6,735 nucleotides of DNA. Source: RGIG5612 sp045627365. GTDB lineage: Bacteria; Bacillota; Clostridia; Lachnospirales; Lachnospiraceae. The stretch is taken from NCBI GenBank assembly GCA_045627365.1, contig JAZQNN010000051.1, positions 1 through 6,735 of the forward strand. Reading direction: 5' to 3'. The position numbers and the translations under genes were made by a program. Each line of letters starts with the position of its first letter. The stretch's first letter is position 1. Under the pieces are notes generated by a model. It did no database searches. It was given only the letters and a program-made list of their open reading frames with translations, and had not been told where the DNA came from. Below, one piece after another: positions 1-6,315 of this stretch.

Positions 1-1044
1 AATAATATCGGCAATTTTCTGGGCGGCGTTGCCAAAGGCAGCGCCGTTCATTGCGTCTATATAGGTCTGACGGTTCTCGTAGACATTCTTAACCGTTTCA
101 AGCAAAGTCTCGCTTGTGAGATCCTCCTCGAGGAGAGTCTCGGTGAAACCGCGTTTCTTAAAAGATTCTGCGTTCAGTATCTGGTCGCCTCTGCTGGCAT
201 TGGTTCCCAAAGGAATGAGGATCGCCGGTTTGCAAAGGGCAGCAATCTCGAAGATAAAGTTAGCGCCTGCGCGGGAGATCATGATGTCCGCCATCGCAAG
301 CAGGTCGTTAAGGCCCTCACCGACATATTCGAACTGAACGTAACCAGGAGTGCCGTTAAAGCTTTCGTCGACCTTGTCTTTGCCGCATATATGAGCGATC
401 TGGAAATTGGCGAGCAGCTCAGGAAGGGCTGCGCGGACAGCGTTGTTGATGTTAACGGAGCCGAGGCTGCCGCCGACAACCATCAGGACCGGCTTATCAG
501 GTGTGAAGCCACACATACCGAGGCCTTTTTCCCGGGAACCGGTATAGAGCTCGTCGCGGATAGGAAGACCGGTGTGGATGCCTTTGCCGGTAAGGTGCGG
601 CTCGGTCTCCGGGAAGGAGAAGCAGATCTTAGCGGCTCTCGGGATGCAGAGCCTGTTGGCAAGACCCGGAGTCAGGTCAGACTCATGGATGATAACCGGG
701 ACTTTCAGCTCAGCTGCGCCGAAAACGACAGGAACGGCAACGAAGCCTCCCTTGGAAAAAACAAGGTCAGGCTTGTTTGTCTTGATGTATTTCTTGGCCT
801 CCTGAAGACCGTGAATGATATGGTAAGGGTCGGTCAGATTCTTGGCGGAAAGATAGCGGCGGAATTTGCCGGAGTCGATGCCTACGTAAGGGATGCCGGC
901 TTCCTCGACCAACTTCTTTTCGATACCGTCGTAGGAACCCATGTATTCTATTTCATAGCCTTTGGCCTTCAGATACGGAACCAAAGCGAGATTCGGTGTA
1001 ACGTGTCCGGCAGTGCCGCCGCCGGTAAGCAGGATCTTAGTCAT
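1..1044 (-). CDS. murG: MurG, lipid II-forming GlcNAc transferase (3' end cut off by the window)
   Basis: MurG transfers GlcNAc from UDP-GlcNAc to lipid I, making lipid II at the inner face of the membrane for peptidoglycan synthesis. I translated 348 codons from the ATG at 1044-1042; the frame is open to the left edge. The family is about 355-365 residues, so only a short C-terminal tail is missing. Visible motifs are the N-terminal glycine loop GGGTAGHVTP (residues 8-17), FSKGGF (96-101), HESD (120-123) with PGLAN (126-130), the second glycine loop GGSLGS (191-196), SRAGA (257-261) with the sugar-nucleotide-binding Glu266, and SRGDQ-N (284-291). The AGAGG ribosome-binding site at 1055-1051 lies six bases before the ATG and fixes the start. 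It is 63 bases downstream of the NYN nuclease and on the same strand. An extended -10 in the gap suggests a promoter of its own. The identification is secure. Plus-strand open frames across this region are shadows. Confidence 0.96.
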   Translation of the reverse strand, partial: MTKILLTGGGTAGHVTPNLALVPYLKAKGYEIEYMGSYDGIEKKLVEEAGIPYVGIDSGKFRRYLSAKNLTDPYHIIHGLQEAKKYIKTNKPDLVFSKGGFVAVPVVFGAAELKVPVIIHESDLTPGLANRLCIPRAAKICFSFPETEPHLTGKGIHTGLPIRDELYTGSREKGLGMCGFTPDKPVLMVVGGSLGSVNINNAVRAALPELLANFQIAHICGKDKVDESFNGTPGYVQFEYVGEGLNDLLAMADIMISRAGANFIFEIAALCKPAILIPLGTNASRGDQILNAESFKKRGFTETLLEEDLTSETLLETVKNVYENRQTYIDAMNGAAFGNAAQKIADII

Positions 1045-1072
1045 TGTGTGCCTCTTTAATACATTATTAATA

Positions 1073-1100
1073 TTCAATAATTATACCACAACACGGTATA
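1073..1100 (-). promoter_or_regulatory. murG promoter with an overlapping inverted repeat
   Basis: On the minus strand an extended -10, TGGTATAAT, occupies 1088-1080. It would start transcription near 1073, giving a leader of about 29 bases before the murG ATG, with room for the ribosome-binding site. I see no good -35, which an extended -10 can tolerate. A 6-bp inverted repeat, TATACC-N7-GGTATA (1082-1087 and 1095-1100), overlaps the -10, so it could be a small operator. It could also be chance in AT-rich DNA. No terminator lies between the nuclease stop at 1108 and murG, so read-through from the upstream genes is also likely. Confidence 0.5.
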
Positions 1101-1107
1101 GTTTTCA

Positions 1108-1698
1108 TTATTTCAGGAATCCCCTGAGCTCTTCGTTGGCAAGCTCGCTCTCACGAATAAACTCCCTGGACGACATGATCGTACAGCCCGCGCCAAGCGT
1201 GATGATCTGCTCGAGGGCGTCGGAGGTCACGACGGTTATGTCGTAAGTTTTGCCGTGTTCGTGGGAGAAACGCTCGATATAGCGGTCTGCGGTTTCGGCT
1301 TCCTTGGTGAAGACCACGTGGATGTTGTTAAAGTCAAAGTAATTCTCGTTGTGGCCCGCCACGCGATACGCATCGTACACGACGATCAGGTTGATGTGGC
1401 GTATCGACTGGTATTTGCAGAGAATATCATTCAGGCTGTCGCGCGCACTGTCGGCGTTGCTCATCATCAGCGACTTAAGCTCCGGCCAGGCAAATATCAG
1501 ATTGTAGCCGTCGACCAGCAGATATTTGTCCTTCTGGACCTTTTTCGGACGCTCTTTGTAGACATAATCGGAATCCACGCGCGGAGTTCTGCGATTATCT
1601 GCGCCTCTGCGTCCATGCCAGCTTTTGCGCGAGCTTCCCTGCGAGTTCGCATGCGTCGCTTTAAGAAGGATCGCTTCGGCCTCTTCGCCGGAGACCAT
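1108..1698 (-). CDS. NYN (YacP/Rae1-like) endoribonuclease domain protein
   Basis: A 196-residue frame resembles the YacP/Rae1 NYN (PIN-like) nucleases. B. subtilis Rae1 is known to cut mRNA in the ribosomal A site. Matches to the family are LLVDGYNLIFAW (60-71), SARD (84-87), VVYDAY (106-111), FTKEAETAD (130-138) and VVTSD (156-160). The likely metal-binding acidic residues are Asp63, Asp109, Asp138 and Asp160, all present, so the fold looks catalytically intact. Residues 1-57 are a basic, poorly conserved linker. The frame is open upstream from ATG 1698 to position 1788, where it meets the TAA that ends the GTPase gene. The 30 codons in between look coding and acidic. ATG 1698 lacks a ribosome-binding site (only AAAAAG precedes it), and I see no better start. 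It may therefore be the C-terminal domain of a fusion, reached by read-through or stranded by a nonsense mutation, rather than a normal separate gene. The domain call is firm; the start is doubtful. Confidence 0.85.
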   Translation of the reverse strand: MVSGEEAEAILLKATHANSQGSSRKSWHGRRGADNRRTPRVDSDYVYKERPKKVQKDKYLLVDGYNLIFAWPELKSLMMSNADSARDSLNDILCKYQSIRHINLIVVYDAYRVAGHNENYFDFNNIHVVFTKEAETADRYIERFSHEHGKTYDITVVTSDALEQIITLGAGCTIMSSREFIRESELANEELRGFLK

Positions 1699-1771
1699 GA
1701 ACTTTTTGAGGTCAGAGGTTCCGGATGTTTTTGCGTTTTTATTCTGAGCGGAGTCGAGTTCAGCCTCGTCC

Positions 1772-1791
1772 GGCGCGTCGCCGTAAAGTTA
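1772..1791 (-). other. In-frame TAA between GTPase and NYN domains, with a small downstream hairpin
   Basis: The minus strand reads ATC GAT AAA TAA CTT TAC at 1800-1783. The stop (1791-1789) is in the same phase as the NYN frame, with no other stop down to 1108. Six bases after the TAA comes a tight hairpin, GGCG-ACG-CGCC (1782-1772). Removing the stop would give one protein of about 872 residues, the layout I recall for clostridial homologues. It could be a nonsense mutation, a sequencing error, a true gene split, or a recoded stop. The sequence alone does not decide. Confidence 0.7.
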
Positions 1792-3726
1792 TTTATCGAT
1801 ATCTTTGATGCATGCGAGGTGACATTTGTCCTTGACCTTGTCCCAGGGGATGAAGACTCCCGCTCCGTGTGAGCAGAAGATGGAGCCGGAAGGATTCTCC
1901 TTGTCAGAATCAGGATCGTAGCTGATTCGGCTGATGACCTCCTCAGCATTATGGCAAGGCTTGTAGCCTGCATTTTCGAGGGAAAGACGACCCTGACCGC
2001 GGGTATATTCAAGGACCTTGCTCTGATAATTGCAGATAGTGATGGCAGGGCAGGTCCCTAAGATAACAGTAAGCGGGCTGTCGGATTCGGATATTTCAAA
2101 AGAAGCCGACATATTGTTGAGGTCGTTAAGCGCGCGGCCGACATTTGCGGGCGGCAGTTCAAGAGTAAAATCAAAATACGGCTCCAGAAGAACCGACTCC
2201 GCCTCCATAAGTCCCTGACGGACGGCCCTGTATGTGGATTCACGGAAGTCGCCGCCCTCGGTATGCTTTATGTGGTCACGCCCGGCAACCAATGTTATGC
2301 GCACATCAGTAAGAGCAGAACCAGTGAGCACGCCCTGAAAATCGCGCTCGGAAAGATGCGTGAAGATAAGCCGCTGCCAGTTAAGCGCAAGGTCGTCGGT
2401 CGACACATCGCTTCCGAGGCTGATGCCGCTTCCGGTTTCAGCCGGCTCCAAAAGAAGATGGACCTCCGCATAGTGTCTGAGCGGTTCGTAATGTCCGACG
2501 CCCTCAACGGGCGCTGCGATGGTTTCCTTATAAAGAATTTCCCCGTCAGAAAAGCTGACATCGATACCGACACGGTCCCGGATCATGCTTTTCAGCACAT
2601 CCGCCTGGACCTCGCCCATCAGCATAACACTGACCGTACCGAGTCCCTCGTCCCAGCGCATATTGAGGAGCGGATCCTCGTCGCCGAGCTCAAGGAGCTT
2701 TGGAAGAACAGTTTGCGGTACACATCCTTCCGGCAGAATTATATGATAGCTGAGAACCGGAGAAAGCTTGGACTCATTAAGATCTTCCTCAAAACCAAGT
2801 CCCTGTCCGGGGAAAGTGCCTGCCGGACCCACAAAAGTGCAGACATCACCGGCGGAGGCGGAGCTCACCTGTTCAAAGGAGCGGCCGGAGTAGACGCGGA
2901 TCTGGTTGATCTTCTCGGGTGATTCGCAGGCGAAGCCGCACACATCGTCTTTGACAGCGATCCTGCCGCCCGTGATCTTTACATGAGTAAGTCGGACGCC
3001 CTTTTCATCGCGGGAGATATTGTAGACGCGTGCTCCGAAATCGGCGGGGAATGTCGGAAGGAACCCCGGATAAGACACAAGCTCACAGAAGCTGTCCAAA
3101 AACTCTTTGACGCCTTCATTCTTAAGTGCAGAGCCGAAAAAGCAAGGAAAGATATGGCGGTTTTTGATCAATCTGGAAAGGGTAGCGTTTTTAAGTTCGC
3201 CGGACTCCAGATATTCGTCCATCGCCGCTTCTTCGGTCGAAGCGATGGTCTCGAGCTCGTCAAGCGTTACGCAATCCTCGCTGAGGTTATTTTTAAGATT
3301 ATTGAGAACCCAGGCACGGTCTGCACCGGCCTGATCCATTTTATTAATGAAGAGAAATGTCGGAACTGCCCGCTCAGAAAGAAGACGGAATACGGTCTTG
3401 GTATGGGCAGTCGCGCCATCCAATGCGCTGATGACGATGATGGCAGCGTCGAGCACCGAAAGCGCACGCTCCATCTCGCCAGAGAAGTCAACGTGCCCCG
3501 GGGTGTCGATCAGATTAAAGTGAATGCCCTGATAATCGAAAGCGGCTTCCTTGGAGAAAATCGTGATGCAGCGTTCTTTTTCGAGCTTATCGGTATCCAG
3601 GAAGGCGTCACCATGATCGACGCGGCCGATTTTTCGCGTGACGCCCGCCAGATACAAAAGATCTTCAGTTAATGTGGTTTTTCCGGCATCCACATGTGCG
3701 AGGATGCCGAGAGTAAGGTTGTTCAT
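1789..3726 (-). CDS. TetM/EF-G-like ribosome-binding translational GTPase
   Basis: This 645-residue protein belongs to the EF-G/TetM superfamily of GTPases that bind the ribosome. The GTPase motifs are complete: P-loop AHVDAGKT (10-17), switch I Thr55 in CITIF, DTPGH (74-78), NKMD (128-131) and GSAL (198-201). EF-G-like domains II-V follow, with HYEPLRHYAEVHL at 412-424 and the domain-IV element HTEGGDFRE at 488-496. TetM itself is about 639 residues, so the length fits one complete GTPase. I chose ATG 3726 because the family starts within a few residues of GILAHVDAGK; the frame extends 64 codons further upstream, but that part is not conserved. The domain-IV tip differs from TetM (IKHTE where TetM has SPVST), so tetracycline protection is not supported; I infer a ribosome rescue, stalling or quality-control role. 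It ends at a TAA directly in frame with the NYN nuclease domain. The start lies only seven bases after a -10 box, implying leaderless mRNA. Confidence 0.9.
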   Translation of the reverse strand: MNNLTLGILAHVDAGKTTLTEDLLYLAGVTRKIGRVDHGDAFLDTDKLEKERCITIFSKEAAFDYQGIHFNLIDTPGHVDFSGEMERALSVLDAAIIVISALDGATAHTKTVFRLLSERAVPTFLFINKMDQAGADRAWVLNNLKNNLSEDCVTLDELETIASTEEAAMDEYLESGELKNATLSRLIKNRHIFPCFFGSALKNEGVKEFLDSFCELVSYPGFLPTFPADFGARVYNISRDEKGVRLTHVKITGGRIAVKDDVCGFACESPEKINQIRVYSGRSFEQVSSASAGDVCTFVGPAGTFPGQGLGFEEDLNESKLSPVLSYHIILPEGCVPQTVLPKLLELGDEDPLLNMRWDEGLGTVSVMLMGEVQADVLKSMIRDRVGIDVSFSDGEILYKETIAAPVEGVGHYEPLRHYAEVHLLLEPAETGSGISLGSDVSTDDLALNWQRLIFTHLSERDFQGVLTGSALTDVRITLVAGRDHIKHTEGGDFRESTYRAVRQGLMEAESVLLEPYFDFTLELPPANVGRALNDLNNMSASFEISESDSPLTVILGTCPAITICNYQSKVLEYTRGQGRLSLENAGYKPCHNAEEVISRISYDPDSDKENPSGSIFCSHGAGVFIPWDKVKDKCHLACIKDIDK

Positions 3727-3742
3727 GGGTGGAATTATAGCA
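3727..3742 (-). promoter_or_regulatory. Extended -10 placing transcription start at the GTPase ATG
   Basis: The minus strand has a perfect extended -10, TGCTATAAT, at 3742-3734, then seven bases (TCCACCC) and the ATG at 3726. Transcription usually begins about seven bases after the -10, so the message would start at or next to the A of the ATG. No purine-rich ribosome-binding site precedes the codon. No good -35 is seen at 16-18 bp spacing (the position is A/T-rich). This predicts a leaderless message. The alternative is a longer transcript from further upstream. Confidence 0.6.
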
Positions 3743-3756
3743 TATTCCGCTGTGAT

Positions 3757-3791
3757 AAAAAAAGTGCTCTCGGGTAAAGTTCTCAGCGCAC
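3757..3791 (-). terminator. Weak terminator-like hairpin with a seven-T tract
   Basis: On the minus strand GTGC (3791-3788) pairs with GCAC (3767-3764), with two further pairs after one mismatch and a loop of about 14 bases. Seven Ts follow directly (3763-3757). It could stop transcripts running leftward, antisense to the lipoprotein gene, before the GTPase promoter. The stem is short, so this is tentative. Confidence 0.3.
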
Positions 3792-3801
3792 ATAATATAC
3801 A

Positions 3802-3830
3802 TTGATATTTCGTTTTGACAGTGTTACGAT
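3802..3830 (+). promoter_or_regulatory. Sigma-70-type promoter of the lipoprotein gene
   Basis: TTGATA (3802-3807) and TACGAT (3825-3830) are 17 bp apart and match the consensus at 5/6 and 4/6 positions. Transcription would start near 3837, leaving about 26 bases before the GTG start, enough for the ribosome-binding site. A TTGACA at 3815-3820 also looks like a -35, but I see no -10 at the right distance from it. The promoter diverges from the GTPase promoter about 60 bp away. Confidence 0.5.
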
Positions 3831-3849
3831 TCATCCGACAACTCATCCA

Positions 3850-3865
3850 AAGGAGAGATATCGTG
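3850..3865 (+). promoter_or_regulatory. Shine-Dalgarno site that fixes a GTG start
   Basis: AAGGAG at 3850-3855 is followed by seven bases and GTG (3863-3865). The frame is open back to a TTG at 3815, but only the GTG has a proper ribosome-binding site, and it gives a clean lipoprotein signal peptide beginning with basic residues. This decides the start. Confidence 0.85.
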
Positions 3866-5758
3866 AAAAAAAGAGTCCGCAACTGCTTCAAAAGCATATT
3901 AACGTTACCGGTAATCATTAGTTGTGTTATCGTGCTGTCTTCGTGCAGATTGATTTCATCTGTTCTTAATGGAACGGAAAGGCCGTCTGTGCCTACTGCG
4001 CCGATCCTCAGCGAGGATGAACTGAAAAAGGAAGCAGAAGGCCTTTACGGTGAAGACTGGGCAGCGCAGCTGAACGCTGCTGCCGAGGGCGATATAATCA
4101 CCTTTGGCTTTTACGAGCAGGACGGAGATTTTGAAAACGGCAGAGAGCCGATCGAGTGGATCCTCCTGAAGAAAGACGGCACGAAGCATACGCTGATCAG
4201 CCGCTGGATGCTGGATTTTATCGATGATTATGAGCTTATTTATGCTGAGGACTGGGACCTCAATTACAGCTGGGAGACCTGCTTCATGCGCAGCTGGCTC
4301 CATGAGACTTTCCTTGCCAATGCTTTCCCGGCTGAGGCTATGAGCTATATTGAGCCGGAACCATTTTCCTACACACTTATCGAGGGAGAGCCGGCTATCG
4401 AAACAGTGGATTCTGTATACCTTTTGACTCCGGAGGAAGCCATACATTACTTCCCGGCTGAGGTAGAAACCCCATACGAAGAGGAAATCCAGGGAGATGC
4501 CGAAACCCCGGAACATGCGCAGGAACCGGTTGAGGAGACAGAACTTTTGTGTAATGGCACGCCATACTTCATAAATGTATGCGGCCATGATTGTATGGAT
4601 TGGGCCTTGCGCGGAACAAAGCATAATGAATATGAGTTCCTGATAAGCGAAGGCATATACTCAAACGCTTTTTCTTTTGGCTATGGAAGCGAAGAAGGCA
4701 TAGGCGATGCTTATGGCTTTTCAGGACCGGTAAGACCGGTTCTGACGGTCAATACGGATCCCGACAGCGTGGCTGCGCAAAATGCACAGCGTGAACAATA
4801 CGGAGACGACATCTATCGTCTGATCCGCTGCAGCTATGAAGGCAGTGTCGAAAAATACGAACTGGCCATGGCTGAAATTGAACATGAACAGGCACAGATC
4901 GCAGAGTACGGCAGCGAATGGAAAGATCTGTGTCTCAATGCTGTGGAGGGAGAGAAGGTCACGTTCGGAAGCTACGAGCAGGATAATGATCTGACGAACG
5001 GCGCTGAGCCGATAAGCTGGCTTGTGCTGAAAAAAACGGATGGTGAACTGTGGCTGCTCAGTGAATTTATACTGGATAACGTTCCGTATCACAAAGGAAC
5101 CGTAGATTTCGAAAACCTGATAGACGACCAAGGTGTATTTTGTTATCTTGAAAATGGTGAAATGATTCCTTATACATTTCCGGAAGGCTGGCAGGGATGC
5201 GATATCTGTAATTGGCTGAACAATGATTTTGCTTCAGCTGCCTTTACAGAGCAGCAACGGAAATGCCTGAAGAGCAGCAACTCCGTGATCATGGAAAATT
5301 ATGGAGAAAAGCCTGTTTTCAAATTGCCGGCGGATGGAACGGCCCCGGCAGAGCAAATCCGTCTGCTGACATTTGACGAGGGAATTACATTCCTGTTCAA
5401 CGGGGAAGCGTTACAAGATAGTGAAGGCAATGTTGAATATGTCTTTGAGTATACTATTCCGGACGAGAGTTATTTGTATTGGGTTTATCTGCTGAGCGCT
5501 GACGGCACTCCATACGCCATAGCTAATGGGTTGGATGTAATGACTGATTATGCATCGGGCGAATGGTGGCTTTTGACGGATGAAATTGATCTTATGAGCG
5601 GGGCAGAAGTCCGGGCGAAGATCGTTGATGAAATGGGCAGCATAGGGAGCACGGACGCAGTAAATAATGGCGGCGCGCGCCCATTGATCTGCATCGATCT
5701 TGCTCCCGTACTCCCGGGAGAGGCAGAGGCAGAGGAGCCAACTGCTGAAAGCGAATAA
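3863..5758 (+). CDS. Secreted lipoprotein with two tandem DUF6273-like domains
   Basis: This 631-residue protein starts at GTG. The N-terminus is a type II signal peptide: basic KKR, a hydrophobic stretch (about 12-25) and lipobox LSSC, with Cys28 as the lipidation site, so it should be anchored outside the cell membrane. Two homologous domains follow. The first (about 75-298) has ITFGFYEQDGDFENG, EPIEWILLKK, WETCFMRSWL and VYLLTPEEA; the second (about 363-613) has VTFGSYEQDNDLTNG, EPISWLVLKK, WQGCDICNWL and IRLLTFDEG. This FG-YEQD-NG-EPI-WLVL pattern is characteristic of DUF6273, a clostridial surface domain of unknown function. The family's WWLRSPG-like motif is altered in both copies (WALRGT near 247; WWLLTD near 568). 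Domain 1 carries an acidic insertion near 200-228, and a charged segment (about 330-348) links the domains. The tail is rich in Glu and Ala. It has its own promoter and is convergent with msrA. The ligand or partner is unknown. The DUF assignment is from memory of the motif. Confidence 0.85.
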   Translation: MKKRVRNCFKSILTLPVIISCVIVLSSCRLISSVLNGTERPSVPTAPILSEDELKKEAEGLYGEDWAAQLNAAAEGDIITFGFYEQDGDFENGREPIEWILLKKDGTKHTLISRWMLDFIDDYELIYAEDWDLNYSWETCFMRSWLHETFLANAFPAEAMSYIEPEPFSYTLIEGEPAIETVDSVYLLTPEEAIHYFPAEVETPYEEEIQGDAETPEHAQEPVEETELLCNGTPYFINVCGHDCMDWALRGTKHNEYEFLISEGIYSNAFSFGYGSEEGIGDAYGFSGPVRPVLTVNTDPDSVAAQNAQREQYGDDIYRLIRCSYEGSVEKYELAMAEIEHEQAQIAEYGSEWKDLCLNAVEGEKVTFGSYEQDNDLTNGAEPISWLVLKKTDGELWLLSEFILDNVPYHKGTVDFENLIDDQGVFCYLENGEMIPYTFPEGWQGCDICNWLNNDFASAAFTEQQRKCLKSSNSVIMENYGEKPVFKLPADGTAPAEQIRLLTFDEGITFLFNGEALQDSEGNVEYVFEYTIPDESYLYWVYLLSADGTPYAIANGLDVMTDYASGEWWLLTDEIDLMSGAEVRAKIVDEMGSIGSTDAVNNGGARPLICIDLAPVLPGEAEAEEPTAESE

Positions 5759-5763
5759 CCAGG

Positions 5764-6252
5764 CTAATGAATCAGCCTTCCGGATTCTGCTAATTCCTTC
5801 TGATAAGCTTCGGGATTCCTGCGCGCGTAGTCCTGATGGTAGTCTTCCGCCGGCCAGAAGCGCCGGTACGGCTCAACTGCAACAGCGACTTTCTTACCGG
5901 AATCGTTCTCGATTTCCGCGATTCTGTGTTCTGTAAGGGATTTTTGTGCTTCGTCGGTATAGTAAACAGCACATGTATATGATCTGCCGCGGTCGATGAA
6001 CTGTCCTCCGGCGTCAAAAGGATCGATACTACTCAAGAAAACCTCAAGCAGCTCAGAAAAGGAAACCACCGTTTCGTCAAACTCGACACATACAGTCTCG
6101 CGGTGCATTGTCCGCTGAGCTTTGACGTCGGCATAGACCGGGTTTTCCTCTGTGCCGCCGCAATATCCGCTTTCTGCGCGGATAACACCATCTATCATAT
6201 GGTACGGCTTTTCCATACACCAGAAACACCCGCCTGCAAAATATGCTTTCAT
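5764..6252 (-). CDS. msrA: MsrA, peptide-methionine (S)-S-oxide reductase
   Basis: MsrA reduces the S-epimer of methionine sulfoxide, free or in proteins, and protects the cell from oxidation. The 162-residue protein has the catalytic motif GGCFWCMEKP, with nucleophile Cys9 and a second Cys12 (many family members have GCFWG). Other matches are GYCGG (29-33), DPFDAGGQF (77-85), DRG-SY (87-92) and PAEDYHQDY (134-142). By alignment Tyr30, Glu52, Asp87 and Tyr92 occupy the usual active-site positions. The normal SG-TGH-E segment is altered to AQRTMHRE (45-52). There is no MsrB domain and no C-terminal cysteine pair; recycling may use Cys12 or another internal cysteine (31, 55, 94), which is inference. 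The start at 6252 has a strong AAGGAGG site (6266-6260) seven bases upstream. It is convergent with the lipoprotein gene, the stops being five bases apart, with no obvious terminator between them. Confidence 0.95.
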   Translation of the reverse strand: MKAYFAGGCFWCMEKPYHMIDGVIRAESGYCGGTEENPVYADVKAQRTMHRETVCVEFDETVVSFSELLEVFLSSIDPFDAGGQFIDRGRSYTCAVYYTDEAQKSLTEHRIAEIENDSGKKVAVAVEPYRRFWPAEDYHQDYARRNPEAYQKELAESGRLIH

Positions 6253-6293
6253 CTGAACGCCTCCTTCTTGGATTATTTATTCTTTCACGGCTA

Positions 6294-6302
6294 ATAATAC
6301 CA
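6294..6302 (-). promoter_or_regulatory. Extended -10 of msrA
   Basis: The minus strand reads TGGTATTAT at 6302-6294, an extended -10 with 5/6 match in the hexamer. Transcription would start near 6287, giving a leader of about 35 bases that contains the strong ribosome-binding site. The expected -35 position (about 6317-6322) is GC-rich and falls on the left edge of the inverted-repeat element, so no -35 is visible. Confidence 0.5.
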
Positions 6303-6315
6303 CAAATAGTAGGGG

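Noticed and set aside
391..1059. 222-codon plus-strand frame opposite murG
   Set aside because: It mirrors the strongly supported MurG frame, matches no family I recognise and has no ribosome-binding site.
1789..1798. Ten identical bases (TTATTTATCG) at 1789-1798 and 6469-6478
   Set aside because: Both encode GAT AAA TAA at gene ends; with no wider similarity this is most likely chance.
1255..1872. 205-codon plus-strand frame opposite the NYN region
   Set aside because: Shadow of the nuclease frame; the hydrophobic composition is what the complement of an acidic protein gives.
3757..3797. TetM-style transcription attenuator upstream of the GTPase
   Set aside because: The only candidate upstream -10 (TATTAT, 3797-3792) would start transcription around 3785, leaving the first hairpin arm (3791-3788) untranscribed, so the hairpin cannot work as an attenuator from it.
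3815..3862. TTG at 3815 as the lipoprotein start
   Set aside because: It has no ribosome-binding site, would put 16 residues before the signal peptide, and overlaps the predicted -10.
3727..3918. Upstream extension of the GTPase to an ATG at 3918
   Set aside because: The extra 64 codons are unlike the family, contain a promoter and overlap the divergent gene; the P-loop protein begins naturally at 3726.
3956..4624. 222-codon minus-strand frame inside the lipoprotein gene
   Set aside because: The plus-strand protein has a signal peptide, ribosome-binding site and domain repeats throughout; this is its complement.
5759..5778. Bidirectional terminator between the lipoprotein gene and msrA
   Set aside because: AGGCT/AGCCT gives only a 5-bp stem with an 8-base loop and no T-tract on either strand.
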